Assembly: GCA_050012355.1 (NCBI GenBank)
Contig: JBEKHI010000256.1
Span: 1 to 12,259, forward strand
Source of the DNA: JBEKHI01 sp050012355
Lineage (GTDB): Bacteria; Actinomycetota; Actinomycetes; Streptosporangiales; Streptosporangiaceae
DNA: 12,259 nucleotides
Direction of reading: 5' to 3'
Of the stretch, positions 5,787 through 12,259 are shown piece by piece. The first letter of the stretch is position 1; each line of letters begins with the position of its first letter. Below the pieces are notes generated by a model that was given only the letters and a program-made list of their open reading frames with translations, was not told the origin of the DNA and searched no databases. A program made the position numbers and the translations under genes.

Positions 5787-6868
5787 GTCAAGAGTCCCGC
5801 CGATCTCAGCAGTGGGGCGAAGAGCTTGATCTCCGCGGGCAGCGGTGCACCCGCGGGACGGCAGCGGGCGAGCGTGCGGGCGGCGACGGCGGCGATGTCG
5901 GGCACCTTGTCCGCCACGGTGCCGAGTACCCGCCAGCCCGCCGCCCAGCGTTCGGCGTCCGGCTGGGCCGCGACCGCCGCCGCGATGGAGGCGAGGGCGG
6001 CGTAGGCTCGGTCACCGCGTTCTGGCAGGACGAAGGAGGCCGGGTCCGCGAGCACCGCCTCCGGGTCGGGCAGGTCCATCTCGAGCAGCCAGGTGAGGAA
6101 CTCCACCGCCGCTCCGTCACCGACCGCGCCCCTGACCAGCTCGGCGCGAGCCTGCTCGCTGGCCCCGCAGGCGCCGGCCGCCGCCATCAGCCGGGCGGTC
6201 ATCTCCCAGGTGCGCGGCGAGGGCCAGCCCTTGCCAGCGGCGGAGGCATCGCTGGGGGGAGCTATGGCTAGCGGGGGACGGGCGTGCAGGAAGGCGGCGA
6301 CCAGACCGCGGGACAGGTGTTCCTCGGCCTCCCAGCCGTCCGGCAGGAACGGTACGTGCGGCGGGTCGAATCCGGCCGCCAGTCCCTCGGCGACCGCGCG
6401 CGGGCTGGTTTCCCAGGACAGGTGGCACAGCCGGTTGGCTAGCGGCGCGGACAGGTCCCAGCCATCGGCGGCCTGCTCGGGCGGGTTTGCGGCCGCGACG
6501 ATCGCCACCTCCGGCGGCAGCGTGAGGTCGCCGACCGTTCGTTCCAGTACGACCCGCAACAGCGCGGCCTGCACGGCCGGCGGCGCGGTGGACAGTTCGT
6601 CAAGGAACAGCACGCCCCGTCCGGCCTCTTTCAGCCGGCTGGCCCACAGCGGCGGCGCGAACCGCACCGAGTCCCCGACCACAATGGGCAGTCCGGCAAA
6701 GTCCGATGGTTCGCGGATCGAGGCGATCACCGTCTCGCACGGCAGTTGCATAGCGTCAGCCATCGCCCGGATAGCGGATGTCTTGCCGGTCCCGGGGGGT
6801 CCCCAAAGCAGCACCGGGACTCGCGCCGCAACGGCGACTCCGAGTGCCTCGGCCGCGTATGTACTCAT
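5783..6868 (-). CDS. MoxR-type AAA+ ATPase
   Basis: A 361-residue AAA+ protein when started at the ATG at 6868 (MSTYAAEALG). Walker A is GPPGTGKT (23-30), Walker B is VLFLDE (86-91), sensor 1 is in AAANPPEQ (125-132), and LANRLCHL (143-150) fits the conserved Arg region. The C-terminal helical part carries no other domain that I recognise. The frame is open further upstream to 7024, but that would overlap the preceding gene by about 150 bases and adds an Arg-rich leader, so I reject the longer form. The chosen start lies 5 bases after the stop of the upstream gene, with a weak GAGAG site. MoxR ATPases usually remodel or activate partner complexes together with a VWA protein, and here the VWA partner is encoded next. 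Confidence 0.88.
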   Translation of the reverse strand: MSTYAAEALGVAVAARVPVLLWGPPGTGKTSAIRAMADAMQLPCETVIASIREPSDFAGLPIVVGDSVRFAPPLWASRLKEAGRGVLFLDELSTAPPAVQAALLRVVLERTVGDLTLPPEVAIVAAANPPEQAADGWDLSAPLANRLCHLSWETSPRAVAEGLAAGFDPPHVPFLPDGWEAEEHLSRGLVAAFLHARPPLAIAPPSDASAAGKGWPSPRTWEMTARLMAAAGACGASEQARAELVRGAVGDGAAVEFLTWLLEMDLPDPEAVLADPASFVLPERGDRAYAALASIAAAVAAQPDAERWAAGWRVLGTVADKVPDIAAVAARTLARCRPAGAPLPAEIKLFAPLLRSAGLLT

Positions 6869-6873
6869 AGCTC

Positions 6874-7716
6874 TCAGTGTGGACCGCGATGGGCAGTGAA
6901 CTCGACCGGTTTCTCCCCAGGTTCGCGCAAGGCGAGCACTCGCGCCTCCGGCCAGCCCGGCTCGTTGACGGCGACAACGAGCTGCCCATCTGCCAATTCG
7001 ACCCCGCAAGCCCACACTTCCCACAGCCAGCTAACCGGCAGCGCCACCCAAGCCTCGTCGTCGGCCGCGAAGACGGAGCCCCAGCCGGGACCCTCGTGCA
7101 CGGCCACGGTGACGTCGTCCGGATTAATATCCAGCCAGCGTGCGACAACGGGTGCGGCGCGTCCGGCCAGCGCGGCGGCGAGCGCCGGGGAGGATTCGCC
7201 CGGCGTTTTGCTCCCGCCGGGCGAAGCGTCCCCTGCGTTCGCGGCAATACAACCAGCAAGACGCACCTGAAACTCGTGCCCCAGCGCCAGCAGCCGCAGC
7301 AGCTCCAGATGCCGCGCTCGGCCCCGCAGGGCTTCGTCTCGCATCTGCCGCAGGCGGGGCGGGGCGTTCGGCGGGAGGCTGGTGGGGATCGACATGGCTG
7401 CGCCGCCGGAGAGGGTTACGGCGCCTCGCTGGGGGGACTCGAACGTCTCTACGTCGTTCCAGGACACTGTGATCCGGTCCTGCGCCGAACGCGGGAGGAC
7501 CATCAGGAGGCCCACGTCGGTCTTGCGGTGATTCCAGGCTTGGGCGACTTCTACGCATTCGGGGATGTCGCCGCCTAGGGCGGCTAGGACTAGCTCTGCC
7601 TCGGCGTCGGGGTGGCCGGGGAGCTGGAGTTCGCCGTTATGGAACTGAATCTCGTGCCATTGTCCGGCGCAGGGAACGTAGGCATCGGCGGGCGGGAATG
7701 ACTGGTACCAGGGCAT
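6874..7716 (-). CDS. Unrecognised protein of the MoxR/VWA cassette (280 residues)
   Basis: I do not recognise a family. No signal peptide or membrane segment is visible. The N-terminal part (about 1-110) looks beta-rich, with WNHRKTDVGLLMVLP and WNDVETF. A helical, Arg/Leu-rich middle follows (RLRQMRDEALRGRARHLELLRLL, about 120-142). The C-terminal part (about 192-280) is Trp-rich and beta-like, including GPGWGSVF, WLWEVWACG and VNEPGWPEARVLAL. The ATG shares one base with the stop of the upstream gene (TGATG at 7718-7714), and the MoxR gene starts 5 bases after its stop. Its place in the cassette suggests an adaptor or substrate for the ATPase/VWA pair, which is inference. Confidence 0.75.
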   Translation of the reverse strand: MPWYQSFPPADAYVPCAGQWHEIQFHNGELQLPGHPDAEAELVLAALGGDIPECVEVAQAWNHRKTDVGLLMVLPRSAQDRITVSWNDVETFESPQRGAVTLSGGAAMSIPTSLPPNAPPRLRQMRDEALRGRARHLELLRLLALGHEFQVRLAGCIAANAGDASPGGSKTPGESSPALAAALAGRAAPVVARWLDINPDDVTVAVHEGPGWGSVFAADDEAWVALPVSWLWEVWACGVELADGQLVVAVNEPGWPEARVLALREPGEKPVEFTAHRGPH

Positions 7717-8933
7717 CAGCCTTGCACCTCGGCGTTGATGGTTATCTGGGCGGTGCTGTCGGTGACGGTGATCTCGACGCTGGTGACATCTCGTCCTAGT
7801 GGGGGGTGCCAGGCGAGGGCAGCCGAGACCAGGCCGGTGGAGTGGGCGCGGAAGTCGTCGGCCGCGACGAGATGCCAGTGATCGGTGTCATCGTGCGCCC
7901 AGACGGACAGGGGTACCTCGGGCGCGGTCGGCAGGGCGGGCCGGGGGCCGTGCGACCAGGTCCGGTAGGACCATGGGCTGCGGCGGGGCATCTCCTGCAT
8001 GACCAGATACAGCCGCGATCGGCTCAGCCCGGTGATCACGCCGTGCATGCCTGGCAGCGGCACGGCCAGCGGGGTGACCGCCGCGTCCTCGCGCACGGCC
8101 GGCTGGCGGAGCCTGGCGAACTGCGTGAGCGCGCTGCGCCACGGCTCGGGAAGCTCGGTCGGCGTGGGCAACCGGCTGCCGGACAGCCCCAGATGCTGGG
8201 CGAGGGCAGCGAGCTGGCCGGGCACCTGGCTGTCGGCTGGCAGCAGCCCCGCCTCCTGGAACACGGCGACCGGTGCACCGAGCGATGCCGTCCCGGGCCG
8301 GCGCCCGTTGGCGACCGCGGTCAGGATGGCTTCCGCGCGGCGGATCAGGACACGCTCGGCGATGGATCCGGCGACCGTACTGGTCACGACATCGGGAGTG
8401 ACCGTGAGATCCAGCCGTATTCGCTCGGATTGGTTCTCGTAGATGGTTAGCTGGCGAGCTTCCGGCGGCGGCACCGGATCCAGTTCGAGCGCGACCGGGG
8501 AAGCGAGGGTGAACGCGTAGCGGCCGCCCGCCTCGTCGGTGGCGGTCAGCGATGCGACATCCTCCAGCGACACCGGCTCGCCGGTCCGGCGCATGGCCAC
8601 GACGAAGACGCTGCGGGCGGTGCGCACCACCGATCCCACCTGGATGGGACCAGTACGGCCGGCGATCACCTGCTTGGCGGGAATGACTTGCCAAGGCTGG
8701 TCGGCTAGCTCCTGGTCAGGGAACTTCGCTCGGCGGAAACCGAACGCTTGGGCTTGTCCGGAGCGGACGGCGAATGCCAGGTCCGCCGATTCTACGATGG
8801 CCTCCGCGGTGTCCTCGGGCACGGCGCCCGCGTCGGTCAGCAAGGCGGCCGCCTGTCGTAGTCCGTCGGCACCGCGGCCGTTACGGATGTCGCGCTCGGC
8901 TAGCAACCGGAGGTAGGTTTCGGCGCGGTTCAC
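7716..8933 (-). CDS. Unrecognised first protein of the MoxR/VWA cassette (405 residues)
   Basis: I choose the GTG at 8933, giving (M)NRAETYLRLLAERDIRNG. The frame extends to an ATG at 9101, but that adds 56 low-quality residues encoded by the hairpin cluster. No Shine-Dalgarno precedes the GTG, so the message may be leaderless or start very close by. The first 50 residues are helical and charged. The middle (about 95-210) looks beta-rich (SVVRTARSVFVVAMRR, RIRLDLTVTPDVV), and the C-terminus (about 330-405) is again beta-rich (VEITVTDSTAQITINAEVQG). No signal peptide, membrane segment or catalytic motif is visible. It overlaps the next gene by one base, so all four cassette genes are probably one transcript. 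Confidence 0.72.
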   Translation of the reverse strand: MNRAETYLRLLAERDIRNGRGADGLRQAAALLTDAGAVPEDTAEAIVESADLAFAVRSGQAQAFGFRRAKFPDQELADQPWQVIPAKQVIAGRTGPIQVGSVVRTARSVFVVAMRRTGEPVSLEDVASLTATDEAGGRYAFTLASPVALELDPVPPPEARQLTIYENQSERIRLDLTVTPDVVTSTVAGSIAERVLIRRAEAILTAVANGRRPGTASLGAPVAVFQEAGLLPADSQVPGQLAALAQHLGLSGSRLPTPTELPEPWRSALTQFARLRQPAVREDAAVTPLAVPLPGMHGVITGLSRSRLYLVMQEMPRRSPWSYRTWSHGPRPALPTAPEVPLSVWAHDDTDHWHLVAADDFRAHSTGLVSAALAWHPPLGRDVTSVEITVTDSTAQITINAEVQG

Positions 8934-8950
8934 GAAAGTAAGCGTATGGA

Positions 8951-9075
8951 CGAAAAGGGGCACCTGGCTCGGTGGACGGGGGTGTGTCCGAGCCAGGCGC
9001 CCGAAGCACCCGGACAGACGGGGGCACCGTCCGGGTGCGAGCCGACGGCGCGAGCGGGAACTCGTCGTCGGCTGC
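8951..9075 (-). ncRNA. Candidate 6C-like small RNA: three consecutive hairpins with C-rich loops
   Basis: Read on the minus strand: hairpin 1 is GCCGACG/CGTCGGC (9072-9041) with an inner CGAG/CTCG stem. Hairpin 2 is a perfect 10-bp stem GCACCCGGAC/GTCCGGGTGC (9038-9006) with loop GGTGCCCCCGTCT. Hairpin 3 is a perfect 10-bp stem CCGAGCCAGG/CCTGGCTCGG type (outer pairs 9002-8958) with loop ACACACCCCCGTCCA, followed by CCCCTTTTCG as in an intrinsic terminator. The octamer CCCCCGTC is in both loops. The actinobacterial 6C RNA family has two hairpins with runs of about six C in the loops; here each loop has five. Alternatives are a double terminator or an attenuator ahead of the MoxR cassette. Confidence 0.5.
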
Positions 9076-9087
9076 TTACATCTGTAA
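9076..9087. promoter_or_regulatory. Operator-like palindrome TTACA-N2-TGTAA
   Basis: A perfect 5-bp dyad in the AT-rich patch directly upstream of the three-hairpin cluster. The patch (about 9076-9092) is the most likely place for a promoter of the small RNA, but I find no well-matched -35/-10 pair. A regulator site here is inference from symmetry and position. Confidence 0.3.
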
Positions 9088-9164
9088 TAATGGCCCGCCA
9101 ACCTGCGAGCGATGTGAGCCTTTCCTTAGCAAACGCTCTGAGCTGCGCGCCTTTCACTGCGAAA

Positions 9165-9197
9165 GCGGGCAGAACGGCCGGTGGCCGCTCTGCCCGC
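9165..9197 (-). terminator. Terminator of the S53 protease gene
   Basis: GCGGGCAGA (9165-9173) pairs with TCTGCCCGC (9189-9197), continued by CGGCC/GGCCG after one mismatch, around a 3-base loop. It begins 17 bases after the protease stop codon on its strand and is followed by TTTC, then a second small hairpin CTTTC/GAAAG (9151-9165). This is a convincing terminator for a high-GC genome. Confidence 0.75.
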
Positions 9198-9213
9198 TCC
9201 CGGAATTTCCTGG

Positions 9214-11220
9214 TCAGGACCTAGCGAAGTCCTCGGCCAGCTTGGCGACGTTCGGGGTGCCAAGACCGGTGCCCGGGTTATAGAGGGCGCCGGACCTGCC
9301 GCTGTAGTACAGGTTGTCGTTGCTGGTACCGGTGGTGTCCAGCGGGGTGAACGGGTCGTTGCCGGACTCGGCGAACTTGTAGATCGACGGGTTCCAGAGG
9401 CCGACCCGGTGTCCGACGTAGGCGTCGATGAGCGCGGTCACGCCGTTCAGCTGCGGGGAGACGAAGCTGGTGCCACCCCAGCCGGCCTGCGCCGTGCTGC
9501 TGGCCAGCGGGTCGTACAGCAGGTAACCGGTGAACGGGTCCGCGTCGGTGGAGACGTCGGGGACGGCGCGTCCGGTGCTGTTGTAGCCGCTGCTGACGCT
9601 CGGCTTGAGGTTGATGTCCCAGGCGTTCGGGACGTCGAGCCCATCGGTTTCCGTGTAGTCCGTCGGGGTCAGGTACTCAACCGCGCGGAATTGGCCGGTC
9701 AGGCCCTCCTGGTAGTAGGGGATCCTCTCCAGCACGCTGAATCCGCCGCCGGTACCGGTGTCGAGGGCCTCGGAGATCGCCTGATCCTCGGAGGTGACGC
9801 CGGTCAGGCCCAGCTCGGACCAGTAAGGCCACAGCCAGTCCCAGCCCCACGCCCGCTGGCTGGGGATCTTGACGTTGACGGTCTCGGTGGTGCCGGTGAA
9901 GCTAACAGTGCCGCCGAGCGTGGTGCCGCCCGCCGCGGTGGTGTACGGGCTGTCCGCCGGGTTGTCAACCGCGAGGTTGGTGGTCAAGGCGTCACCAGTC
10001 GCGTCGTAGGCGCCCTGGTCACCAGCCGAGGCGAACGAGCTCTCGCCCTGGACGGCCAGCTCTTCGTATGCCTGGTCGAAGGTCGCGGCGTACGCGGCGG
10101 ACTCGGTGCCGTCGTTGATCGACTCCTGCAGGTAGGTCTCCGACTCGCCCCAGCTGGTGGACAGCGTGTCCACCGTGTTGGCCGAGGCCGCGGAGTAGAA
10201 GGCGTCGGCGAAGCCGTAGTCCGTGTTCGGCGCTTGGTACACGATGATGTCCGCGTCCGGAGCCAGCGCGCCGGACTGCTCGACATCCAGGTCAGTCTCG
10301 CCGGACCCGGCGTCCTCGTTCGGCGCGCCCGGGCCGCCGTCGACGTTGTCGATCGAGATCCGGTTCGCCTTCGTGCTGATGTGCAGCACGTTGTTCCAGA
10401 AGTAGGTCGGAGCGCTCGTGCTCAGCGCGGCCAGCGTGACGATGCCGATCGTCTCTCCAGCGCCGGTGTCACCCGCGTTGTACAGCGGATCCACGTTGTA
10501 CAGCTTGGCGAAGTCCGCCGGGGTCAGCGTGCCCGTGTAGACGGTGCTGCTGCTGGAGGCCGGCTTCGTCGAGGTGTCGGTCTTGGCCGGGGTGTGCGTC
10601 AGGTCGGTGGTGAAGCCCGAGTAGTTGGTCAGGCCGAGCACCGACAGCACGATGCTGCCGCCGCAGTTCTCCGGCAGTCGCGGATTCTGCTTGGTGCCGT
10701 GGACGTGCTGGGCCGGAATCCCCTGCTGGCCGTCATGCGCCTTGACCGCCGGGACGTAGTAGTTCTGCTGCGTCACCGACAGCGCGCTGTCGAACTCGCC
10801 TGCTGTGCCGTTCGCCACCACGTCCAGGCCATCCGCGTACGCGGTGGTCTTGATACCGAAGGACTTCAGGTAGCCCTCGAGGCTCGCGATCGCCTGGGGC
10901 GACTGGCCATACCGCTGCGCGAATTCCTTGACGCTCAGCTGCTCATGCCCGGACAGCGCGGCCTGCGACAGTTCCCCGGAGTTACGCGCCCGCAGGACGA
11001 ACGACACAGTCTCCGCTGTGCTCGGGGGAGTGTTGCCGAAGACGCTAGCGTCCTTGAGAGCCGCGGCGCCGATGCCCTGCGCGACGGTGACCTTCTGCGA
11101 CTCCGCCGCGCTCGGCGACGCGGCCGCGGTCGAGGCGATCAGCGCGGCCGCGGGGATGATTGCGGCGGTTGCGGCCGCCACGACGGTCCGGCGCCGCTTA
11201 GCGTGCCTGGGAACCTTCAA
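9214..11220 (-). CDS. Secreted S53 family serine-carboxyl protease (sedolisin/kumamolisin type)
   Basis: A 668-residue preproprotein. A basic n-region (KVPRHAKRRR) and a hydrophobic Ala-rich stretch (13-34) form a signal peptide for export. Residues of about 60-200 are the pro-kumamolisin activation domain, normally removed by self-cleavage, often at low pH. The catalytic domain holds the S53 set: E308 and D312 (in GETDLDVE), oxyanion D401 (SAGDQGAY) and nucleophile S585 in GWGGTSFVSPQ. The C-terminal TGTSND...YNPGTGLGTPN region fits the family's calcium site. The start is TTG (11220-11218), supported by a GAGGAG ribosome binding site about 9 bases upstream. A terminator follows. It is a stand-alone gene, most likely for extracellular protein degradation in acidic conditions. 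Confidence 0.93.
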   Translation of the reverse strand: MKVPRHAKRRRTVVAAATAAIIPAAALIASTAAASPSAAESQKVTVAQGIGAAALKDASVFGNTPPSTAETVSFVLRARNSGELSQAALSGHEQLSVKEFAQRYGQSPQAIASLEGYLKSFGIKTTAYADGLDVVANGTAGEFDSALSVTQQNYYVPAVKAHDGQQGIPAQHVHGTKQNPRLPENCGGSIVLSVLGLTNYSGFTTDLTHTPAKTDTSTKPASSSSTVYTGTLTPADFAKLYNVDPLYNAGDTGAGETIGIVTLAALSTSAPTYFWNNVLHISTKANRISIDNVDGGPGAPNEDAGSGETDLDVEQSGALAPDADIIVYQAPNTDYGFADAFYSAASANTVDTLSTSWGESETYLQESINDGTESAAYAATFDQAYEELAVQGESSFASAGDQGAYDATGDALTTNLAVDNPADSPYTTAAGGTTLGGTVSFTGTTETVNVKIPSQRAWGWDWLWPYWSELGLTGVTSEDQAISEALDTGTGGGFSVLERIPYYQEGLTGQFRAVEYLTPTDYTETDGLDVPNAWDINLKPSVSSGYNSTGRAVPDVSTDADPFTGYLLYDPLASSTAQAGWGGTSFVSPQLNGVTALIDAYVGHRVGLWNPSIYKFAESGNDPFTPLDTTGTSNDNLYYSGRSGALYNPGTGLGTPNVAKLAEDFARS

Positions 11221-11225
11221 AGGGG

Positions 11226-11263
11226 GGTCTCCTCTTGATGCGGTTTTCTCGGTTCACCCGAGA
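11226..11263 (-). promoter_or_regulatory. Ribosome binding site and 5' hairpin of the protease mRNA
   Basis: AAGAGGAG (near 11236-11229) is the Shine-Dalgarno sequence that supports the TTG start. Just upstream, TCTCGG/CCGAGA (11263-11258 and 11252-11247) forms a 6-bp stem with loop GTGAA on the message. A 5' hairpin so close to the binding site may stabilise the mRNA or tune initiation. Confidence 0.45.
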
Positions 11264-11358
11264 TCCGGTACTGGTTCCCGCCCCTTGCGCATCGCGCGTA
11301 TCCAGCTACACGCACGATGTTAGAAGCCCCGTGCACATCTCAGGTGAAATCCCGCCAT

Positions 11359-11388
11359 ACGTTAGACCCTGTTATTATTTGCGCGCAA
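11359..11388 (-). promoter_or_regulatory. Candidate promoter of the protease gene
   Basis: On the minus strand TTGCGC (11388-11383) and TAACGT (11364-11359) are 18 bases apart in an AT-rich stretch. The -35-like box is half of a perfect 10-bp palindrome TTGCGCGCAA (11379-11388), which could be an operator. A second -10-like TAACAT lies at 11322-11317 without a good -35. The upstream leader would be about 130 bases. Confidence 0.35.
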
Positions 11389-11420
11389 TATACGCATAGT
11401 AGTGAATGAGTCACTCTGAG

Positions 11421-11488
11421 CTTGTTAACGCATGTGAATCCCGTGGGGGACGGGTGAGTGACCGCGCGAGTGACGCACAGTTAACAAG
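11421..11488. repeat. Widely spaced 9-bp inverted repeat with inner GAGTGAC repeats
   Basis: CTTGTTAAC (11421-11429) and GTTAACAAG (11480-11488) are perfect inverted copies 50 bases apart. Between them GAGTGAC occurs twice in direct orientation (11456-11462 and 11469-11475), and TCACTC just outside (11411-11416) is an inverted copy of its first six bases. The arrangement, upstream of the protease promoter candidate, suggests a multi-site regulator-binding region or DNA loop. No gene is seen here. Confidence 0.5.
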
Positions 11489-11546
11489 TAACGAATTCAT
11501 TGCGGTTGCCTGTTGCATCCGCAGCGTAACCACAGCAGTCACAGAA

Positions 11547-11617
11547 CGCTGGTCACGCGAAAGAACTACCGGGCGCTGGCCACGCCAGAGAACTACCGGG
11601 CGCTGGTCACACCGGAG
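11547..11617 (-). repeat. 27-bp tandem repeat duplicating the 3' end of the CBS gene
   Basis: Two full 27-bp units (11547-11573 and 11574-11600) and a partial third (11601-11617) share CGCTGGTCAC and GAACTACCGGG. On the minus strand the units read as SGVTSAR-stop, then FSGVASAR-stop, then FFRVTSVL-stop. The repeat therefore copies the end of the CBS reading frame together with its TAG. The second and third copies lie beyond the first stop. Confidence 0.8.
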
Positions 11618-12042
11618 TCGGTCTGGCGCTTGTCGTCGCCGGTCCTGGCGCCGCCCTGCGACGGGACGCTCGCCCCGGTCCAGCAGCGCACGATGTCCCG
11701 CATCGAGAGCAGCCCGACCACCTGCGGGCCCTCGACCACGACCAGGTGCCGGAATCCGCCGCGGACCATCGCGGCCGCGGCCTCTTCGAGCGTCCAGTTC
11801 CGCGCCGCGAACACCAGATCCTGGGTGCAGTGCTGGCCCGCCAGCTCAACGTCCGGGTTTTCATCCGCCGCGATGGAGTTCAGGATGTCACGCTCGGTCA
11901 GGATCCCGACTCCCGCGTCCTCCGGGTCGCTCACCACTGCGGCGCCCACGTGCCGAGCCGCCATCATGTGAGCAGCCTCACGGAGCGAATGCGCCGGTCC
12001 GACCGTGAGAATCAGTTCGGACATGCCGTCTTCGACCTTCAT
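11593..12042 (-). CDS. Protein with two CBS domains
   Basis: A 149-residue cytoplasmic protein made almost entirely of a CBS pair. CBS 1 (about 8-58) ends in GVGILTERDIL (44-54) and CBS 2 (about 72-122) in GFRHLVVVEG...VVGLLSMRDIV (96-118). The TERD and MRDI positions match the usual ribose/phosphate-contact Asp of adenine-nucleotide-binding CBS modules. Stand-alone CBS proteins often sense AMP, ADP or ATP, but the ligand and partner cannot be told here. The ATG at 12042 is supported by GAGGAGG about 10 bases upstream. The last residues (about 129-149) are charged and disordered, and the final SGVTSAR codons are part of the 27-bp tandem repeat. Confidence 0.9.
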   Translation of the reverse strand: MKVEDGMSELILTVGPAHSLREAAHMMAARHVGAAVVSDPEDAGVGILTERDILNSIAADENPDVELAGQHCTQDLVFAARNWTLEEAAAAMVRGGFRHLVVVEGPQVVGLLSMRDIVRCWTGASVPSQGGARTGDDKRQTDSGVTSAR

Positions 12043-12081
12043 CGGCGGCCCACCTCCTCGGGGGTCCCGTTGCCGGGCGAG

Positions 12082-12097
12082 CTTGTGAACTTGTGAA
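12082..12097. promoter_or_regulatory. Tandem 8-bp repeat upstream of the CBS gene
   Basis: CTTGTGAA occurs twice without a gap (12082-12089 and 12090-12097), 40-55 bases upstream of the CBS start codon. This position suits an activator or repressor site. A nearby CCCGGGACCGGG (12107-12118) can fold into a small hairpin. Function is inferred from position only. Confidence 0.35.
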
Positions 12098-12147
12098 ATA
12101 CCCCATGCCCGGGACCGGGAAACGTCCCCGTCGCGGCCCCTTGTTTA

Positions 12148-12199
12148 TGGTCGGTGCTGCACTACCCGCACTCTTTGGTGGGTAAGGCGACACCCACCA
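12148..12199. repeat. Stem-loop element B (related to the element at 804-863)
   Basis: TGGTCGGTG (12148-12156) pairs with CACCCACCA (12191-12199) with one mismatch. The same right arm pairs perfectly with an inner TGGTGGGT (12176-12183), giving an 8-bp stem with an 8-base loop, so two mutually exclusive folds exist. The core GGTGCTGCACTA followed by ACTCTTT is shared with element A. It lies upstream of the CBS gene near the window edge. Confidence 0.65.
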
Positions 12200-12259
12200 G
12201 AAACGGCCCGCTCCCGCCCGCCCGCTAGGCCCGACCGGTACTTCCCCCAAACCCCGCCC

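Noticed and set aside
6869..7024. N-terminal extension of the MoxR ATPase to 7024
   Set aside because: It would overlap the upstream gene by about 150 bases and add an Arg-rich leader not seen in MoxR proteins; the ATG at 6868 lies 5 bases after the upstream stop.
8958..9038. Simple double terminator of the protease gene
   Set aside because: Not fully excluded, but the protease already has a strong terminator at 9165-9197, and the identical octamer in two loops is not expected for plain terminators.
8934..9101. N-terminal extension of the first cassette protein to an ATG at 9101
   Set aside because: The 56 extra residues are encoded by the hairpin cluster and look non-protein-like (Arg/Pro/Ser-rich); the GTG at 8933 gives a normal helical N-terminus.
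9181..11238. Very long plus-strand open frame (685 codons) opposite the protease gene
   Set aside because: It mirrors the S53 gene almost exactly and arises from high-GC codon bias; the product is Arg/Val/Gly-rich without motifs, while the minus strand has a complete catalytic set and a signal peptide.
11547..11617. CRISPR array
   Set aside because: The 27-bp units are directly adjacent with no spacers and are a duplicated coding end.
11406..12008. Plus-strand open frame of 200 codons opposite the CBS gene
   Set aside because: Arg/Pro/Ser-rich shadow of the well-supported CBS gene; it crosses the 27-bp repeats and has no motif.

Overview
The window is very GC-rich and every confident gene is on the minus strand, with GTG and TTG starts as well as ATG. 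Together with a UbiA-type decaprenyl-phosphate phosphoribosyltransferase next to a DprE2-type reductase, this points to a filamentous or soil-dwelling actinobacterium (Actinomycetota). I cannot name the genus.

Layout from left to right (genes read right to left). Positions 1-72 hold the first 24 codons of an unidentified gene. Positions 73-1105 are a gene-free kilobase with three degenerate GC-rich repeat arrays, several hairpins and one strong stem-loop element. Positions 1106-2802 hold a two-gene operon, ubiA then dprE2, joined by an ATGA overlap, for decaprenyl-phosphoryl arabinose synthesis. Positions 3093-4397 hold a DUF1275 membrane protein followed 9 bases later by peptide deformylase. 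Positions 4596-8933 hold a tightly packed four-gene cassette: two unrecognised proteins, a MoxR-type AAA+ ATPase, and a protein with a DUF2201-like metallopeptidase-fold region plus a C-terminal VWA domain. Positions 9214-11220 encode a secreted S53 (sedolisin/kumamolisin) serine-carboxyl protease. Positions 11593-12042 encode a two-CBS-domain protein.

The most unusual material is: (1) three hairpins in a row at 8951-9075, between the protease gene and the MoxR cassette, two of which carry the same CCCCCGTC octamer in the loop on the minus strand, resembling the actinobacterial 6C small RNA; (2) the MoxR/VWA cassette, whose metallopeptidase motif reads HHVCH instead of HExxH; (3) a 27-bp tandem duplication of the 3' end of the CBS gene that also copies the stop codon; (4) two related stem-loop elements near both ends of the window (804-863 and 12148-12199) with the same core; and (5) an inverted-repeat-rich control region upstream of the protease.

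Motifs, overlaps and repeats were read directly from the sequence. Family names rest on motif recognition, because no database search could be run.
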